From NCBI GenBank assembly GCA_016714495.1, contig JADKDU010000001.1:434001-498000 (forward strand): DNA of 64,000 bases. The letters are read 5' to 3'. Of this stretch, positions 38,466 through 47,453 are shown piece after piece. The position numbers and the translations under genes were made by a program. The notes under the pieces were generated by a model. It had not been told where the DNA came from and did not search any database. It was given only the letters and a program-made list of their open reading frames with translations. Source of the DNA: Hyphomonadaceae bacterium (GTDB lineage: Bacteria > Pseudomonadota > Alphaproteobacteria > Caulobacterales > Hyphomonadaceae). Within the stretch, counting starts at the first letter, position 1. Each line of letters opens with the position of its first letter.

Positions 38466-39340
38466 AGCCTTCTCTCGCTCCCCTGCTGCCGAAGGAAGAC
38501 GCTCGCGAGGCCGCGCTGTTCTTCGTCGTCTGCGCACTGTGCTTTCTCGCTGCGCTATCAGGCTTGGTCGCCCGCTCGGCCTATTCCGCCGCAGGCGAGT
38601 GGACCGATCAGGTCACCGGGCAGATCACCATCCGCGTGCGCGGCGACGACGCCGTAACAGCCCGCGCCGTCGATCTTGTGAAAGAGGCGCCCGACATCAT
38701 CTCGGCCCGCGCCCTCGATCGCGCCGAGGCAGAAGAACTGCTCCGCCCGTGGCTGGGCCCCACCGGGGTCCCCGCCGACCTACCGCTCCCCCACCTCATC
38801 GCCGCCGAATCCAGCCCCGCTTCCACCGGCGCCGGCGGCGCAGGTGAACGTCTCTCCGCGATCCTAAAGGCGGCAAATATCGACGCGACTGTAGACGATC
38901 ACATCGTCTGGTCTGAAGACGTGAAACGCGCCACCGACTCGGCCGGCCTAATCGCCCTCGTTGCAGTAGGCCTTCTCGGCGCCACCGGCCTCGCCGTCAT
39001 CGCCTTCGCGACCCACGCCACCCTCCTCGCCCGCCGCGACATTGTCGAGCTGCTCCACCTCACGGGCGCGAAGGACAGTTTCATCTCGAGCTTGTTCGAA
39101 CAGCGGTTCCTGATGCTGGGGGTTCAGGCCGGCGCCCTTGGCGCCCTCTTGGCGTTCGGCGCGGCGGCGTTCACTCTGTTCCTTGTGAAGCAGTCGGATC
39201 AGCAGATATGGCTGCTGCCACAGCTTTCCCTGTCGCTGGCCGACGGGCTGATTCTCGGCGTATCCCCGCTGGTGGCTGGAATTGCGTCTATGCTGGCCGC
39301 GAAAGTGACCGTGATGCGGTCACTTTCCGACATGGTTTGA
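38462..39340 (+). CDS. ftsX: Cell division membrane protein FtsX
   Basis: Partner of FtsE in the inner membrane. 292 residues with an N-terminal transmembrane helix (about 20-40), a periplasmic loop (about 45-165), and three more helices: LIALVAVGLLGATGLAVIAFATHATLL, FLMLGVQAGALGALLAFGAAAFTLF and the C-terminal LADGLILGVSPLVAGIASMLAAKV. The FtsX DUF214-like core with ARRDIVELLHLTGAKDSFI fits. Overlaps ftsE by four bases and is followed by a DUF218 gene, a common alphaproteobacterial order. Confidence 0.93.
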   Translation: MKPSLAPLLPKEDAREAALFFVVCALCFLAALSGLVARSAYSAAGEWTDQVTGQITIRVRGDDAVTARAVDLVKEAPDIISARALDRAEAEELLRPWLGPTGVPADLPLPHLIAAESSPASTGAGGAGERLSAILKAANIDATVDDHIVWSEDVKRATDSAGLIALVAVGLLGATGLAVIAFATHATLLARRDIVELLHLTGAKDSFISSLFEQRFLMLGVQAGALGALLAFGAAAFTLFLVKQSDQQIWLLPQLSLSLADGLILGVSPLVAGIASMLAAKVTVMRSLSDMV

Positions 39341-39393
39341 TTTAATGGTCCGGACCTTGAAAGAGGCGCGGACTGAAGATTGGTCCTGATCCT

Positions 39394-39996
39394 GTGCGTT
39401 TTGTGCTCCGTGTCTTCGTGATCGGCCTGGCCGCCGCCCTTCTTCTGGCGGGCTGGGACTTTTCGCGCTTCGTCGCCCGCGCCGACCGCGTCGTCACGCC
39501 TGATCCGCCAATCGAAGCCGAAGCCGTCGCCGCGCTAACGGGCGCAGCCGACGCACGTATCATCTCGGCGATCCAGCTCGCGGATTCGCTCGACATCCCG
39601 CTGCTGATCTCTGGCGTCAACGTCGACGCCACGCCGGCCGACATCGCTCGCGTCGCCAATGTCGATGTCGCCAAGATCGATTGCTGCGTCACGCTGGGTA
39701 AGGCCGCCGCCTCGACCGAGGGCAATGGCGATGAAGTCGCAGACTGGGCGCGCCGCAACAAGGTGCAGCACATCATCGTCGTCACATCGGAATATCACAT
39801 GGAGCGCGCGCTGTTCGAACTTCATCGCGCCATGCCCGAGGGCCATTTCATCCCGCACGCGGTGATGACGACAAAGGTTCGCCCCGCCGACTGGTATCGC
39901 GACACGTCGACCGCCAAGACACTGATCGAGGAGTGGATCAAGTATCGCCTCGCCGGCCTACGCAACGCGGCGCTCAATCCCGAAAGCGGGGCCTGA
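39394..39996 (+). CDS. DUF218 (YdcF/SanA-type) envelope protein
   Basis: A 200-residue protein with an N-terminal membrane anchor (VLRVFVIGLAAALLLAGWDF) and a DUF218 domain: VVTPDPPIEAEAVAALTGAADARI, IPLLISGVN, CCVTLGKAAASTEGNGDEVADW, and HIIVVTSEYHMERALFELHRAM, with the usual E/H-containing loop. DUF218 proteins are implicated in peptidoglycan or envelope permeability. GTG start at 39394. The stop overlaps the plsC ATG (TGATG), indicating coupling with lipid synthesis. Confidence 0.88.
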   Translation: MRFVLRVFVIGLAAALLLAGWDFSRFVARADRVVTPDPPIEAEAVAALTGAADARIISAIQLADSLDIPLLISGVNVDATPADIARVANVDVAKIDCCVTLGKAAASTEGNGDEVADWARRNKVQHIIVVTSEYHMERALFELHRAMPEGHFIPHAVMTTKVRPADWYRDTSTAKTLIEEWIKYRLAGLRNAALNPESGA

Positions 39997-40718
39997 TGAC
40001 CTTCGTCCGTTCAGTGGTCTATGCTGTCTGGTACTACCTGACGATGGCGCTCATCGGCCTCGTCTGCATGCCCGTCTCCCTATTTTCGCGCGACGCGGCC
40101 ATGAGCGCGATCCGCCTGTGGTGCGGCGCGCAGCGACTCGGCCTGCGCATCTTCTGCGGCATCACGACCGAATTCCGCGGCATGGAACACCTGCCGAAGG
40201 GCGCGGGCCTCATCGCGATGAAGCACCAGTCGACCTATGACACGATCGCGCCATTCCTCTTCATCCGGAACCCCGGCTACATCCTAAAGAAGGAGCTGCT
40301 GAAACTTCCGGTGTTCGGCATCTATGCCTCACGCGTCGGCATCCCGATCGACCGCGCCGGGGGTGCGAAGACCATGAAGAAGATGCTCGTCGACGCCAAG
40401 AAAGGCATCGACGGCGGCCAGCAGATTATCATCTTCCCAGAAGGCACCCGCCAGCTTCCCGATACGCCCGCTGACATCAAGCCAGGCGTGATCTTCATGT
40501 ACAACGAACTCGACGTTCCCTGCATCCCCGTCGCCCTCAATACCGGCCTATGCTGGCAAGGCAAAGGTTTCCTGCGCAAACCCGGCCGCATCGTCTTCGA
40601 AGTGTTGAAACCCATCGAGCCCGGCCTCGCCCGCAAGGAATTCACCCAACGCCTGAAAGACGCGCTCGATCCGGCCACGGTGCGGCTGGTCGTCGAAGGC
40701 CGAGCGGCGCAGAAATAG
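39996..40718 (+). CDS. plsC: 1-acyl-sn-glycerol-3-phosphate acyltransferase (PlsC)
   Basis: Transfers an acyl chain to lysophosphatidic acid, giving phosphatidic acid, at the inner membrane. 240 residues. N-terminal hydrophobic segments (FVRSVVYAVWYYLTMALIGL), then the motif MKHQSTYDT (catalytic His-x4-Asp at about 74), GIPIDRAGG, FPEGTRQ (about 147), and a C-terminal CIPVALNTGLCW motif. ATG 39996 overlaps the DUF218 stop. It ends nine bases from the stop of the prephenate dehydrogenase on the other strand. Confidence 0.92.
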   Translation: MTFVRSVVYAVWYYLTMALIGLVCMPVSLFSRDAAMSAIRLWCGAQRLGLRIFCGITTEFRGMEHLPKGAGLIAMKHQSTYDTIAPFLFIRNPGYILKKELLKLPVFGIYASRVGIPIDRAGGAKTMKKMLVDAKKGIDGGQQIIIFPEGTRQLPDTPADIKPGVIFMYNELDVPCIPVALNTGLCWQGKGFLRKPGRIVFEVLKPIEPGLARKEFTQRLKDALDPATVRLVVEGRAAQK

Positions 40719-40727
40719 CGGGCCTAC

Positions 40728-41662
40728 TCAGGGCTTCTTCTCGCCCTCGCCCCGTCCGAAGTTCGGCGCGGCTGTGTCTTGACCTGCATCGATAATCTCG
40801 CGGCGAATGCCGCGGGCGTGCGTGAACACGTCGAACAGTTTCTGGCCGTCGCCATTTCGGATCGCCTTGCGCAGCGCCGTCAGGTCGTCATCGAAACGGC
40901 CGAGCACTTCCAGCACCGCTTCCTTGTTATTGAGAAACACGTCGCGCCACATCGTCGGATCGAGGCGGCGATGCGCGTGAAGTCGCGGAAGCCGGCGGCG
41001 GAGAATTTCACCACCTCGCCGTCCGTGACATTCTCCATGTCGTGAGCCGTCGCCACGATGTTGTAGGCGATCAGGTGCGGCAGGTGGCTCGTCACCGCGA
41101 GCACGAGGTCGTGCCGCTGCGCATCCATCCGCTCGACTTTCGATCCCAGCGCCGTCCAGAACGCAGCGAGCTTGTCCGTCGCTGCGATATAAGCCGGCGA
41201 TCCACCCGTGTCAGGCGTCAGGATACACCAGCGGTTCTCGAACAGGCTGGCAAAGCCCGCATCAGGCCCCGACTTCTCGGTTCCCGCGATCGGATGCCCC
41301 GGTATGATGTAGACTTCGGCGCGCGACAGCCCGCGGAACTCGCGCGCCACATTGCCTTTCACCGAGCCGACATCCGTCAGGATGGCGCCAGATTTCATCG
41401 CGCCGATGCTGGCCTTCGCAGTCGCTCCCATCGCGCCCACGGGCACGCAGTGGAACACCGCGTCTGCATCCCGCACCGCTTCCTCAATCGTCGTCACCGG
41501 ACGCCCGAAGCCGATCTCGCCGGCCCGCTTCAACGCCTCGATGTCGCGGTCGAACAAGACGACTTCGCCCGCCGCACCCTTCTCCAGCGCTGCGCGCGCA
41601 ATCGAGCCGCCGATCAGGCCGACGCCGATGATTGTGATCTGCTTGAAGACAGGCGCGGTCAT
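40728..41662 (-). CDS. Prephenate dehydrogenase (TyrA/TyrC type), frameshifted in this sequence
   Basis: Makes 4-hydroxyphenylpyruvate (or tyrosine from arogenate), a tyrosine-branch step. From ATG 41662 the Rossmann motif TIIGVGLIGGSIARAAL, then DVGSVKG, PGHPIAGTEKSGPDAG, ILTPD and VTSHLPHLIAYN, run to FRDFTRIAAS. After this the frame is lost (about 40959-40962); the continuation MWRDVFLNNKEAVLEVLGRF to GRGEGEKKP is in another frame. Adding one G to TCGATCCG to give TCGGATCCG restores IAASDPTMWRDV. Intact length about 311. Starts five bases after hisC ends, so part of its operon. Confidence 0.9.
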
Positions 41663-41666
41663 CGGA

Positions 41667-42761
41667 TCACTTGCCCAGGAAGTCAGCGAGATGCTTCAGC
41701 GCCGCGTCATTGCCTGCAACGGTGCCGACAGAGATGCGCAGATGGTTTGCCATGCGATAGCCGGCCAGCCCTCGCAGCGTGACGCCGTGCTCCTTCATGT
41801 AAGCCAGCGCTTCGGCGGCGGTCTTGCCCTTGGTCTCGGGGAATTTCGCTACGCAGAAATTGCCGACGCCGTCGATCACTTCGAGGCCCAGCGCTTTCAG
41901 GCCAGCGACCAGTCGCGGCAGCTCGCGATCATTGTGCGCGAGTGACTCTTCGGTGAACGCCTCGTCCTCCAGCGCTGCGATCGCAACGGCTTGCGCCGTC
42001 AGGTTCACGTTGAACGGCATGCGCACGCGTTCGATCGCATCCACCACATGCGCTGGCGCATAGCCCCAGCCCACGCGCAGGCCGGCAAGCCCGTAAAGCT
42101 TCGAGAACGTCCGCGTCATCACGACGTTCTCGTATTGCGAGACCAGTTCGATGCCCGACGCGTAATCGTTCTTGCGCACAAACTCCGCATAGGCGCCGTC
42201 CAGCACCAGCAGCACATGCGACGGCAGGCCGCCGTGCAGCCGCTTCACCTCGTCATACGGCAGGTAGGTGCCGGTCGGATTGTTCGGATTGGCGAGCCAG
42301 ACGATCTTCGTCTTCGGCGTCACCGCCGCGAGGATCGCATCGACATCAGCCGTGAAATTCTTCTCGGGCACTTCGATGATCTTCGAGCCTTGCTGCTGCA
42401 CAATGATCGCGTAGATAGCAAAGGCGTGGAGCGTGCAGATGCTTTCATCGCCCGGCCCGAGATAGGCCCGTCCCAGCATCAGAAAAATCTCGTCCGATCC
42501 CGCGCCGACCACCAGCCGGTTGGGATCGAGGCCGTGCTTCTTCGCAATCGCCGCCTTCAGGTCCCGCGCCCCGCCATCGGGGTAGATTTCCATCTTGGCG
42601 GCCATCTCGGCATAGACGGCCTTGGCCTTGGGGGATGCGCCCAGCGGGTTCTCATTCGAGGCCAGCTTGTAGCTGGGCCCGCCCGTATATTTCGGAGCTT
42701 CGCCGGGAACATAGGCGTTCACGCCCGCGAGCTGGGGCAACGGCTTGGGACGATCAGTCAT
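41667..42761 (-). CDS. hisC: Histidinol-phosphate aminotransferase-family enzyme (HisC type)
   Basis: A 364-residue PLP aminotransferase of class I/II. KLASNENPLGASPKA, IYPDGGARDLKAAIAKKHGLD, VGAGSDEIFLML, the LANPNNPTGTY block and the PLP lysine in TRTFSKLYGLAGLRVGWG identify it. Placed between a chorismate-mutase-like gene and prephenate dehydrogenase it may act on aromatic keto acids as well as, or instead of, histidinol-phosphate. Spacing to its downstream neighbour is five bases. Bi-functional use is inferred. Confidence 0.9.
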   Translation of the reverse strand: MTDRPKPLPQLAGVNAYVPGEAPKYTGGPSYKLASNENPLGASPKAKAVYAEMAAKMEIYPDGGARDLKAAIAKKHGLDPNRLVVGAGSDEIFLMLGRAYLGPGDESICTLHAFAIYAIIVQQQGSKIIEVPEKNFTADVDAILAAVTPKTKIVWLANPNNPTGTYLPYDEVKRLHGGLPSHVLLVLDGAYAEFVRKNDYASGIELVSQYENVVMTRTFSKLYGLAGLRVGWGYAPAHVVDAIERVRMPFNVNLTAQAVAIAALEDEAFTEESLAHNDRELPRLVAGLKALGLEVIDGVGNFCVAKFPETKGKTAAEALAYMKEHGVTLRGLAGYRMANHLRISVGTVAGNDAALKHLADFLGK

Positions 42762-42773
42762 TTCAGCCTCGGA

Positions 42774-43553
42774 TCAGGGCCGAGGCCGTACCCCGACAAC
42801 CCGCAGCCCGTCCAGCCCCGCCTTGCGGGCGAGATCGATCCGGCGGTCGTCCACGGCCACGAATTCGGAGATCCGGATCAGGGCCAGCGAACGCGCTCGC
42901 GCGACCACCTCGGCATGAAGACCGACATCCTGTAGCCGCTTGTCGGCGGTGTAATGGTCGTCATGGGCGGTCGCCAGCGTGTCGTCCTCGCCTGAGCTTT
43001 CCATGCTCATCTTGCCCACGATCGCCATGCGGGGCGTTTCGCCGGCCGAACCCGGCAGGCTCGGCCACCCGGCCACGATCGCCAGACCGCGGAACTTGTT
43101 CTCGTTAAGCATCGGCCACCACTGGCCCGAACCGGCATGTTCCGGCCATGGAACGCAGGCCAGCACGCCCGGCGTCGATTCCGCCCTTTCCAGCGCGTCC
43201 CGGATCCCCACGATCGGAATGACATTCGGCCCGAAGCCGAAATAACCCCGCGCCGCTTCGACCCCGAGGGTCACGTCCCCGCCGGCGACGTAGACAGCCT
43301 TGAGGCCCCGCGCTGCGGCGACATCGCCGCACAGCGACCGCCACAGCCTGGCGATGGCGTCCGGAGGCGTTCCGGCCGACAAGGCGGCGCGGCACATCCG
43401 GCGCATCTCGGCGGCTTCGCGGGCTGGGCGAAACCCGATCCCGGTGGCCGAAACCGCCGGTGTGTCTCGCAATTCGCGCCATTTATCGGCCAAAGCCGAA
43501 AGAAACGCATCACTCTTTGTATCGGATGGGTTGTGAAAGCTGTCAGCGGCCAT
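42774..43553 (-). CDS. Chorismate-mutase-like protein lacking the mutase helix
   Basis: A 259-residue protein. The part from GIGFRPAREAAEMRRMC through AIARLWRSLCGDVAAARG looks like the linker-plus-PDT-like part of alphaproteobacterial chorismate mutase proteins (which have R-P-x-R-E-x-E and a W-R-E/S-L pattern). The usual N-terminal AroQ helix with L-x-x-I-D-x-x-D-x-x-L-L is not seen; the first ~35 residues (DAFLSALADKWREL) are a poor substitute. Position upstream of hisC and prephenate dehydrogenase supports the annotation, but mutase activity is doubtful. No other likely start is visible upstream. Confidence 0.6.
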   Translation of the reverse strand: MAADSFHNPSDTKSDAFLSALADKWRELRDTPAVSATGIGFRPAREAAEMRRMCRAALSAGTPPDAIARLWRSLCGDVAAARGLKAVYVAGGDVTLGVEAARGYFGFGPNVIPIVGIRDALERAESTPGVLACVPWPEHAGSGQWWPMLNENKFRGLAIVAGWPSLPGSAGETPRMAIVGKMSMESSGEDDTLATAHDDHYTADKRLQDVGLHAEVVARARSLALIRISEFVAVDDRRIDLARKAGLDGLRVVGVRPRP

Positions 43554-43733
43554 CGTACTCGACTACTCGGTCGCGCTCCCCAGCGCAGATATCCTGATAC
43601 CCGAGTTTGCCCTTCTCCAATACCCTTCGTGCAAAACTCGTTCCCATTTACCTGCGATAACGCCGCCTTGAGCAAACGGTCCGTTCCTGCCTATTGCTTC
43701 ATTCCATGTCCGACCTGATCTAGGCTCCGCACC

Positions 43734-44918
43734 ATGCTAGCGCCCGCCCGCACCCTCAGCGGCGCGGACGGGTTGAAACACCTGTCCGTAGCCACGCCCG
43801 ACCAGCCCCTGGAGCTGGATAGCGGCCGCACGCTCGATCACGTCGAAATCGCCTATGAGACCTGGGGAACGCTCAACGCCGACAAGAGCAATGTCGTCGT
43901 CGTCTGTCACGCCCTGACGATGGACCAGTTCGCCGCAAGCCCGAACCCGGTCACTAACCGCCCCGCCTGGTGGCCCAACGTCATTGGCCCCGGCAAGGCG
44001 ATCGATACCGACCGCTTCTTCGTCATCTGCTCCAACATCCTCGGCGGCTGCATGGGCTCGACCGGCCCGTCGAGCCGCAGACCGGATGGAACCCACTGGG
44101 GCACGGATTTCCCGGTCATCACCATCGCCGACATGGTGCGCGCGCAGATCGCCCTGCTCGACAAGCTCGGCATCCAGGACGTCTTCCTCGCCATCGGCGG
44201 ATCGATCGGCGGCATGCAGGTGCTGGAATGGACGATCCAAGCGCGCAACCGGGTCTTCGCCGCCATCCCCATCGCCGTCGCCCCGCGCCAGTCCGCGCAG
44301 AATATCGGCTTCTATGAAGTCGGCCGTCAGGCGATCATGGCCGACCCCAACTGGCGCAGCGGCCGTTATCTCGATGAAGGCACGCGACCTGATCGCGGGC
44401 TCGCGGTCGCCCGCATGGCGGCGCACATCACCTACGTCTCCGAAGCCTCGCTCAAGCAGAAATTCGACCGCCGCCTGCAGGACCGGCAGTCCAAGACATT
44501 CGGCTTCGACGCTGACTTCCAGATCGAAAGCTATCTCCGCCACCAGGGCCAGGTGTTCGTCGACCGCTTCGACGCCAACTCCTATCTCTACATCACCCGG
44601 GCGATGGACTATTTCGACCTTGCAACCGAGCACGAGGGCGTCCTCGCGAATGCCTTCCGCGGCCTCGACACACGCTTCTGCGTCTTCTCGTTCTCCTCCG
44701 ATTGGCACTACACGCCGGAAGAAGCGCGCGACCTCGTCCGCGCCCTCAACGCCGCCGGCTGCGAAACCAGCTACGTGACTATCGAGACTGACAAGGGCCA
44801 CGACGCCTTCCTGCTCGACGAGCCGGAATACGAAGCCGCCCTGTTCGGCTTCATCGACGACGCCGCCCAAGCGCGCGGCCTGCCGAAGGCCCAAGAGACG
44901 CCGAAAGCAAACTCATGA
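43734..44918 (+). CDS. metX: Homoserine O-acetyltransferase (MetX)
   Basis: Acylates homoserine for methionine synthesis, an alpha/beta-hydrolase. 394 residues. VEIAYETWGTLN, HALTMDQ, the ILGGCMGSTGPSS oxyanion block, nucleophile Ser in IGGSIGGMQ, the acid in FSSDWHYTP and His in DKGHDAFLL are present. The start is at ATG 43734 (MLAPARTLS). The ~180 bases upstream were checked for a SAM-II type riboswitch; none was recognised. metW overlaps the end by four bases. Confidence 0.94.
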   Translation: MLAPARTLSGADGLKHLSVATPDQPLELDSGRTLDHVEIAYETWGTLNADKSNVVVVCHALTMDQFAASPNPVTNRPAWWPNVIGPGKAIDTDRFFVICSNILGGCMGSTGPSSRRPDGTHWGTDFPVITIADMVRAQIALLDKLGIQDVFLAIGGSIGGMQVLEWTIQARNRVFAAIPIAVAPRQSAQNIGFYEVGRQAIMADPNWRSGRYLDEGTRPDRGLAVARMAAHITYVSEASLKQKFDRRLQDRQSKTFGFDADFQIESYLRHQGQVFVDRFDANSYLYITRAMDYFDLATEHEGVLANAFRGLDTRFCVFSFSSDWHYTPEEARDLVRALNAAGCETSYVTIETDKGHDAFLLDEPEYEAALFGFIDDAAQARGLPKAQETPKANS

Positions 44919-45538
44919 AGTCCGGACCCGGCTCCCACGGCATTCGGCGCGCCGACCACGTCGCCATCGCCCAGTTCATCAACAAGGGCGAACTCGTGCT
45001 CGACGTCGGCTGCGGCGATGGCCAACTGATGGAATTGCTGCAGTCCGAACGCGGCGCCCGCACACGCGGCCTCGAAGTCGAACAGGCCGGCGTGAATCGC
45101 TGCGTCGCCAAGGGCCTCGCCGTCGTGCAAGGCAACGCCGACGCCGACCTGCCAGTCTACCCGGACGACGCCTATGACGTCGCCATCCTGTCCAAGACGA
45201 TCCAAGAACTCGCGCGCCCCAAATTCGTGCTCGACGAACTCTCGCGCATCGCCCGCCGCGTGATCGTGTCGTTTCGCAATTACGGCCACTGGCGCGTGCG
45301 CACCACGTTAATGACGACGGGACGCATCCCGAGCCTTGGCCAGGACACAGGCTGGTGGTCGGACGGCGCCCGCCGCCCCTGCACCGCCCGCGACATGGCC
45401 GAACTCGCCGCCAAAGCCGGCCTCCAGATCGCCGCCGCCACCGCCGTGAATGGCAAGCCCGTCACCGGCAAATCACTTACCCGGCTCAACTGGACCGCCG
45501 AAGACCTCGTCTTCGTGCTGGAGCGGAAGAAGCCCTGA
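44915..45538 (+). CDS. metW: Methionine biosynthesis protein MetW
   Basis: A 207-residue methyltransferase-fold protein acting together with MetX. ISNKGE-like start, LVLDVGCGDGQLMELLQ (SAM motif I), YDVAILSKTIQELARPKFVLDELSRIA, and VSFRNYGHWRVRTTLMTTGRIP are the MetW hallmarks. The ATG overlaps the metX stop by four bases (ATGA), so the pair is translationally coupled. It is the last gene of this operon. Confidence 0.93.
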   Translation: MKSGPGSHGIRRADHVAIAQFINKGELVLDVGCGDGQLMELLQSERGARTRGLEVEQAGVNRCVAKGLAVVQGNADADLPVYPDDAYDVAILSKTIQELARPKFVLDELSRIARRVIVSFRNYGHWRVRTTLMTTGRIPSLGQDTGWWSDGARRPCTARDMAELAAKAGLQIAAATAVNGKPVTGKSLTRLNWTAEDLVFVLERKKP

Positions 45539-45644
45539 CGCTGCGGCGTCGAGGCAATTGAGCACAACCGGTCAACCTGTTGCTAACGGCAAGGGCGCAC
45601 GCTTGCCGGGTCGGCCCGCCCCCTCGGCAGGCCCGGAGCCCGCC

Positions 45645-46032
45645 ATGCCATTCACGATAACCAACACTGTCCGCAAAGTCCGAGACCACTTCGAACCCGA
45701 AGCCGATCTTGATCCACAGGAGCAGCGCGCTGCGCGCCCATCTCGAGCAGATCGACTACGCCGCCTTTGCGGCCAATCGCGAAGTGCTGGGGAAGGTTGT
45801 CGGTCACGCCGACCTCAACCGTTTCCAGCATCTCGCCATCGCGACGGCGCAGGCGCGCGCCCGCTGGGTCGCCGCCTCAATCACGCTTGCTGAAAAGCCC
45901 GAAGCCCCCGCGCCGCAGGACATCGCCAATCTAACGACGCTGCGCTGCGCCTATGAGGAATTGACCGAAGCCTACGAAGCTCTGCGCCGCATGGTCGAAC
46001 GCGGCTATCTGGCCTACCGCGCCAAGCCATAA
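45645..46032 (+). CDS. Small conserved-looking protein, probably frameshifted
   Basis: A frame opens at ATG 45645 (GGAG eight bases upstream) with TNTVRKVRDHFEPEADLDPQE; from about 45723-45730 the same helical pattern continues in another frame as LRAHLEQIDYAAFAANREVLGKVVGHADL to AKP at 46032. Reading it as one ~128-residue helical protein, one extra base in the CGCG run is the simplest repair. The second part alone could start at TTG 45709. No family is recognised. Confidence 0.5.
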
Positions 46033-46117
46033 CGCGAATGCGCGCAACCGCCAGGAGGGGTAGGCCTCCGGCGGCTCACAGCTCTGGCGGCTGGGGGTGT
46101 GCTTGCGGACGCTTGCT

Positions 46118-46159
46118 GCCGGCGCTACGGCCCGATTGTCATTGGGCGGTAGCGCCGGC
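46118..46159. terminator. Strong bidirectional hairpin between convergent genes
   Basis: Arms GCCGGCGCTAC and GTAGCGCCGGC (11 bases, perfect) extend inward after one mismatch with GCCC/GGGC around a 10-base loop. It lies between the stops of the 45645 gene (+) and glnK (-). No T-tract is next to it. A second, bulged GC-rich hairpin lies at about 46047-46073. A terminator for both genes is likely. Confidence 0.55.
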
Positions 46160-46202
46160 CGCAACCTCTCTGAGGAGAGCGGTGGCCGGAAGATGTCGCA
46201 GC

Positions 46203-46547
46203 TTACGAGGTAAGAGCGGCTTCGTTTTTCTCGCCGGTCCGGATGCGCAGCACGCCTTCCAGATCCATCACAAAGATCTTGCCGTCGCCGATCTTGTTGG
46301 TGTTGGCGGCCTGCGTGATCGCGTCGACGACTTTTTCGACAACCGAGTCAGACACGGCGACCTCGATGCGAACTTTCGGCAGGAGACGGACTTCGTACTC
46401 GGCGCCCCGATAAACTTCGGTCTTGCCTTGCTGGCGGCCGTAGCCGCGAACTTCTGTGACGGTCACGCCCGACGCGCCAGCGGCGGTTACGGCGTCCAGA
46501 ACCGCATCCAGGCGGCTGGGTTTGAACACTGCGGTGATGTATTTCAT
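46203..46547 (-). CDS. glnK: Nitrogen regulatory protein P-II
   Basis: A 114-residue PII signal protein that senses 2-oxoglutarate and ATP/ADP and controls ammonium transport and glutamine synthetase. KYITAVFKPSRLDAVLDAV, the T-loop GRQQGKTEVYRGAEYEV with the uridylylatable Tyr (Y in VYRGAEY), and the B/C-loop IGDGKIFVMDLEGVLRIRTGE are all intact. GGGAAG lies before the ATG. No amtB or glnA is next to it, unlike the frequent glnK-amtB pairing, so it may be glnB-like. The symbol is therefore tentative. Confidence 0.9.
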   Translation of the reverse strand: MKYITAVFKPSRLDAVLDAVTAAGASGVTVTEVRGYGRQQGKTEVYRGAEYEVRLLPKVRIEVAVSDSVVEKVVDAITQAANTNKIGDGKIFVMDLEGVLRIRTGEKNEAALTS

Positions 46548-46622
46548 TGGGCTTCCCTTTCCTGATCGGGCTGCGGGGCATCTCCGCCGTCCCGGTGTAT
46601 ATATTGCTCTACTTACACACCT

Positions 46623-47376
46623 TCAACACCTTTTTGCGTGTTTGTCAACAGGGGTCCGCAAACTGCGCTTTTCCTGGGCAATTTTCACCACCCGGCGGCC
46701 CTTCGCTGGGGCGCCGGGCTCGATATAGAGGCGTTTCATCGCTTCGATCATGAGAACGCCGCCGAATCCCGACCAAGCAAACCGCCCCATGCGCTCCCAG
46801 GCGTCCCCGGCCGAGGAGATGATTCCCCAACCGATCGGCGGCGCATAAAGCGCACGGGCGGATGCCTGTGGCAGGAACATCGCCTCCTCCAGCAGCCGGT
46901 TCAGCTGCGAGCGGGTATAGGGCCGCCCATGTCCGAACGGAGTCGACTCGGCACGAGCCCAAAGACCACGCCTATGAGCGACAATGACCAGAATCCGGGC
47001 TTCCGGGGCCGCCACACGCCAGAGTTCGCGCAGGAGGCGATGCGGACTCTCTGCCTCTTCCAGCGCGTGACAGACGATGATCCGGTCAAAAAGCGCGTCG
47101 GGAAACGGCAGGCGCTCGTCCTCGACCAGCGCGGTCAGGCCCCTGCCCTCCGCCGGCCAGCGCTCGGCCCCCCTGTTCGTCAGGCGCGGCCGAGATCACC
47201 CGCCGCGCGCCTGCGCGATAGGGTTCCAGCAGCGCATCCGCATGGCCCAGCCCGAGCACGTCCAGCCCATCGGCCGCCGGCCACAGCGCATTTACCCGCT
47301 TGGCGACCATCTCGAGCGCCATGCGCCCAAGGGCCGACCCGTAAAAGGTCTGCAGCCTGTCGATGTCGAAGCGCAT
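46623..47376 (-). CDS. Class I SAM-dependent methyltransferase, frameshifted in this sequence
   Basis: Starts at ATG 47376 with RFDIDRLQTFYGSALGRMALEMVAKRVNALWP and DVLGLGHADALLEPYRAGARRVISAAPDEQ, then the frame is lost at a run of six C bases on the plus strand (47168-47173). The continuation ERWPAEGRGLTALVEDERLPFPDALFDRIIVCHALEEAE is in another frame, then VAAPEARILVIVAHRRGLWA to HAKRC at 46623. Dropping one base gives about 250 residues. Divergent from gloB, a common alphaproteobacterial arrangement. Substrate unknown. Confidence 0.82.
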
Positions 47377-47453
47377 GCCCTAACCTGCAACCCGTGCCAG
47401 CCACCTGTAATCGCGCCTATATAGGTCGGGCGCAGTCCGGAAAGGTAAACCCC

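Noticed and set aside
43560..43733. SAM-II type riboswitch upstream of metX
   Set aside because: Alphaproteobacterial metX/metA genes often have one, but no matching stem-loop pattern or conserved A/U blocks could be found by eye.
43737..44894. 385-residue minus-strand frame
   Set aside because: Shadow over metX.
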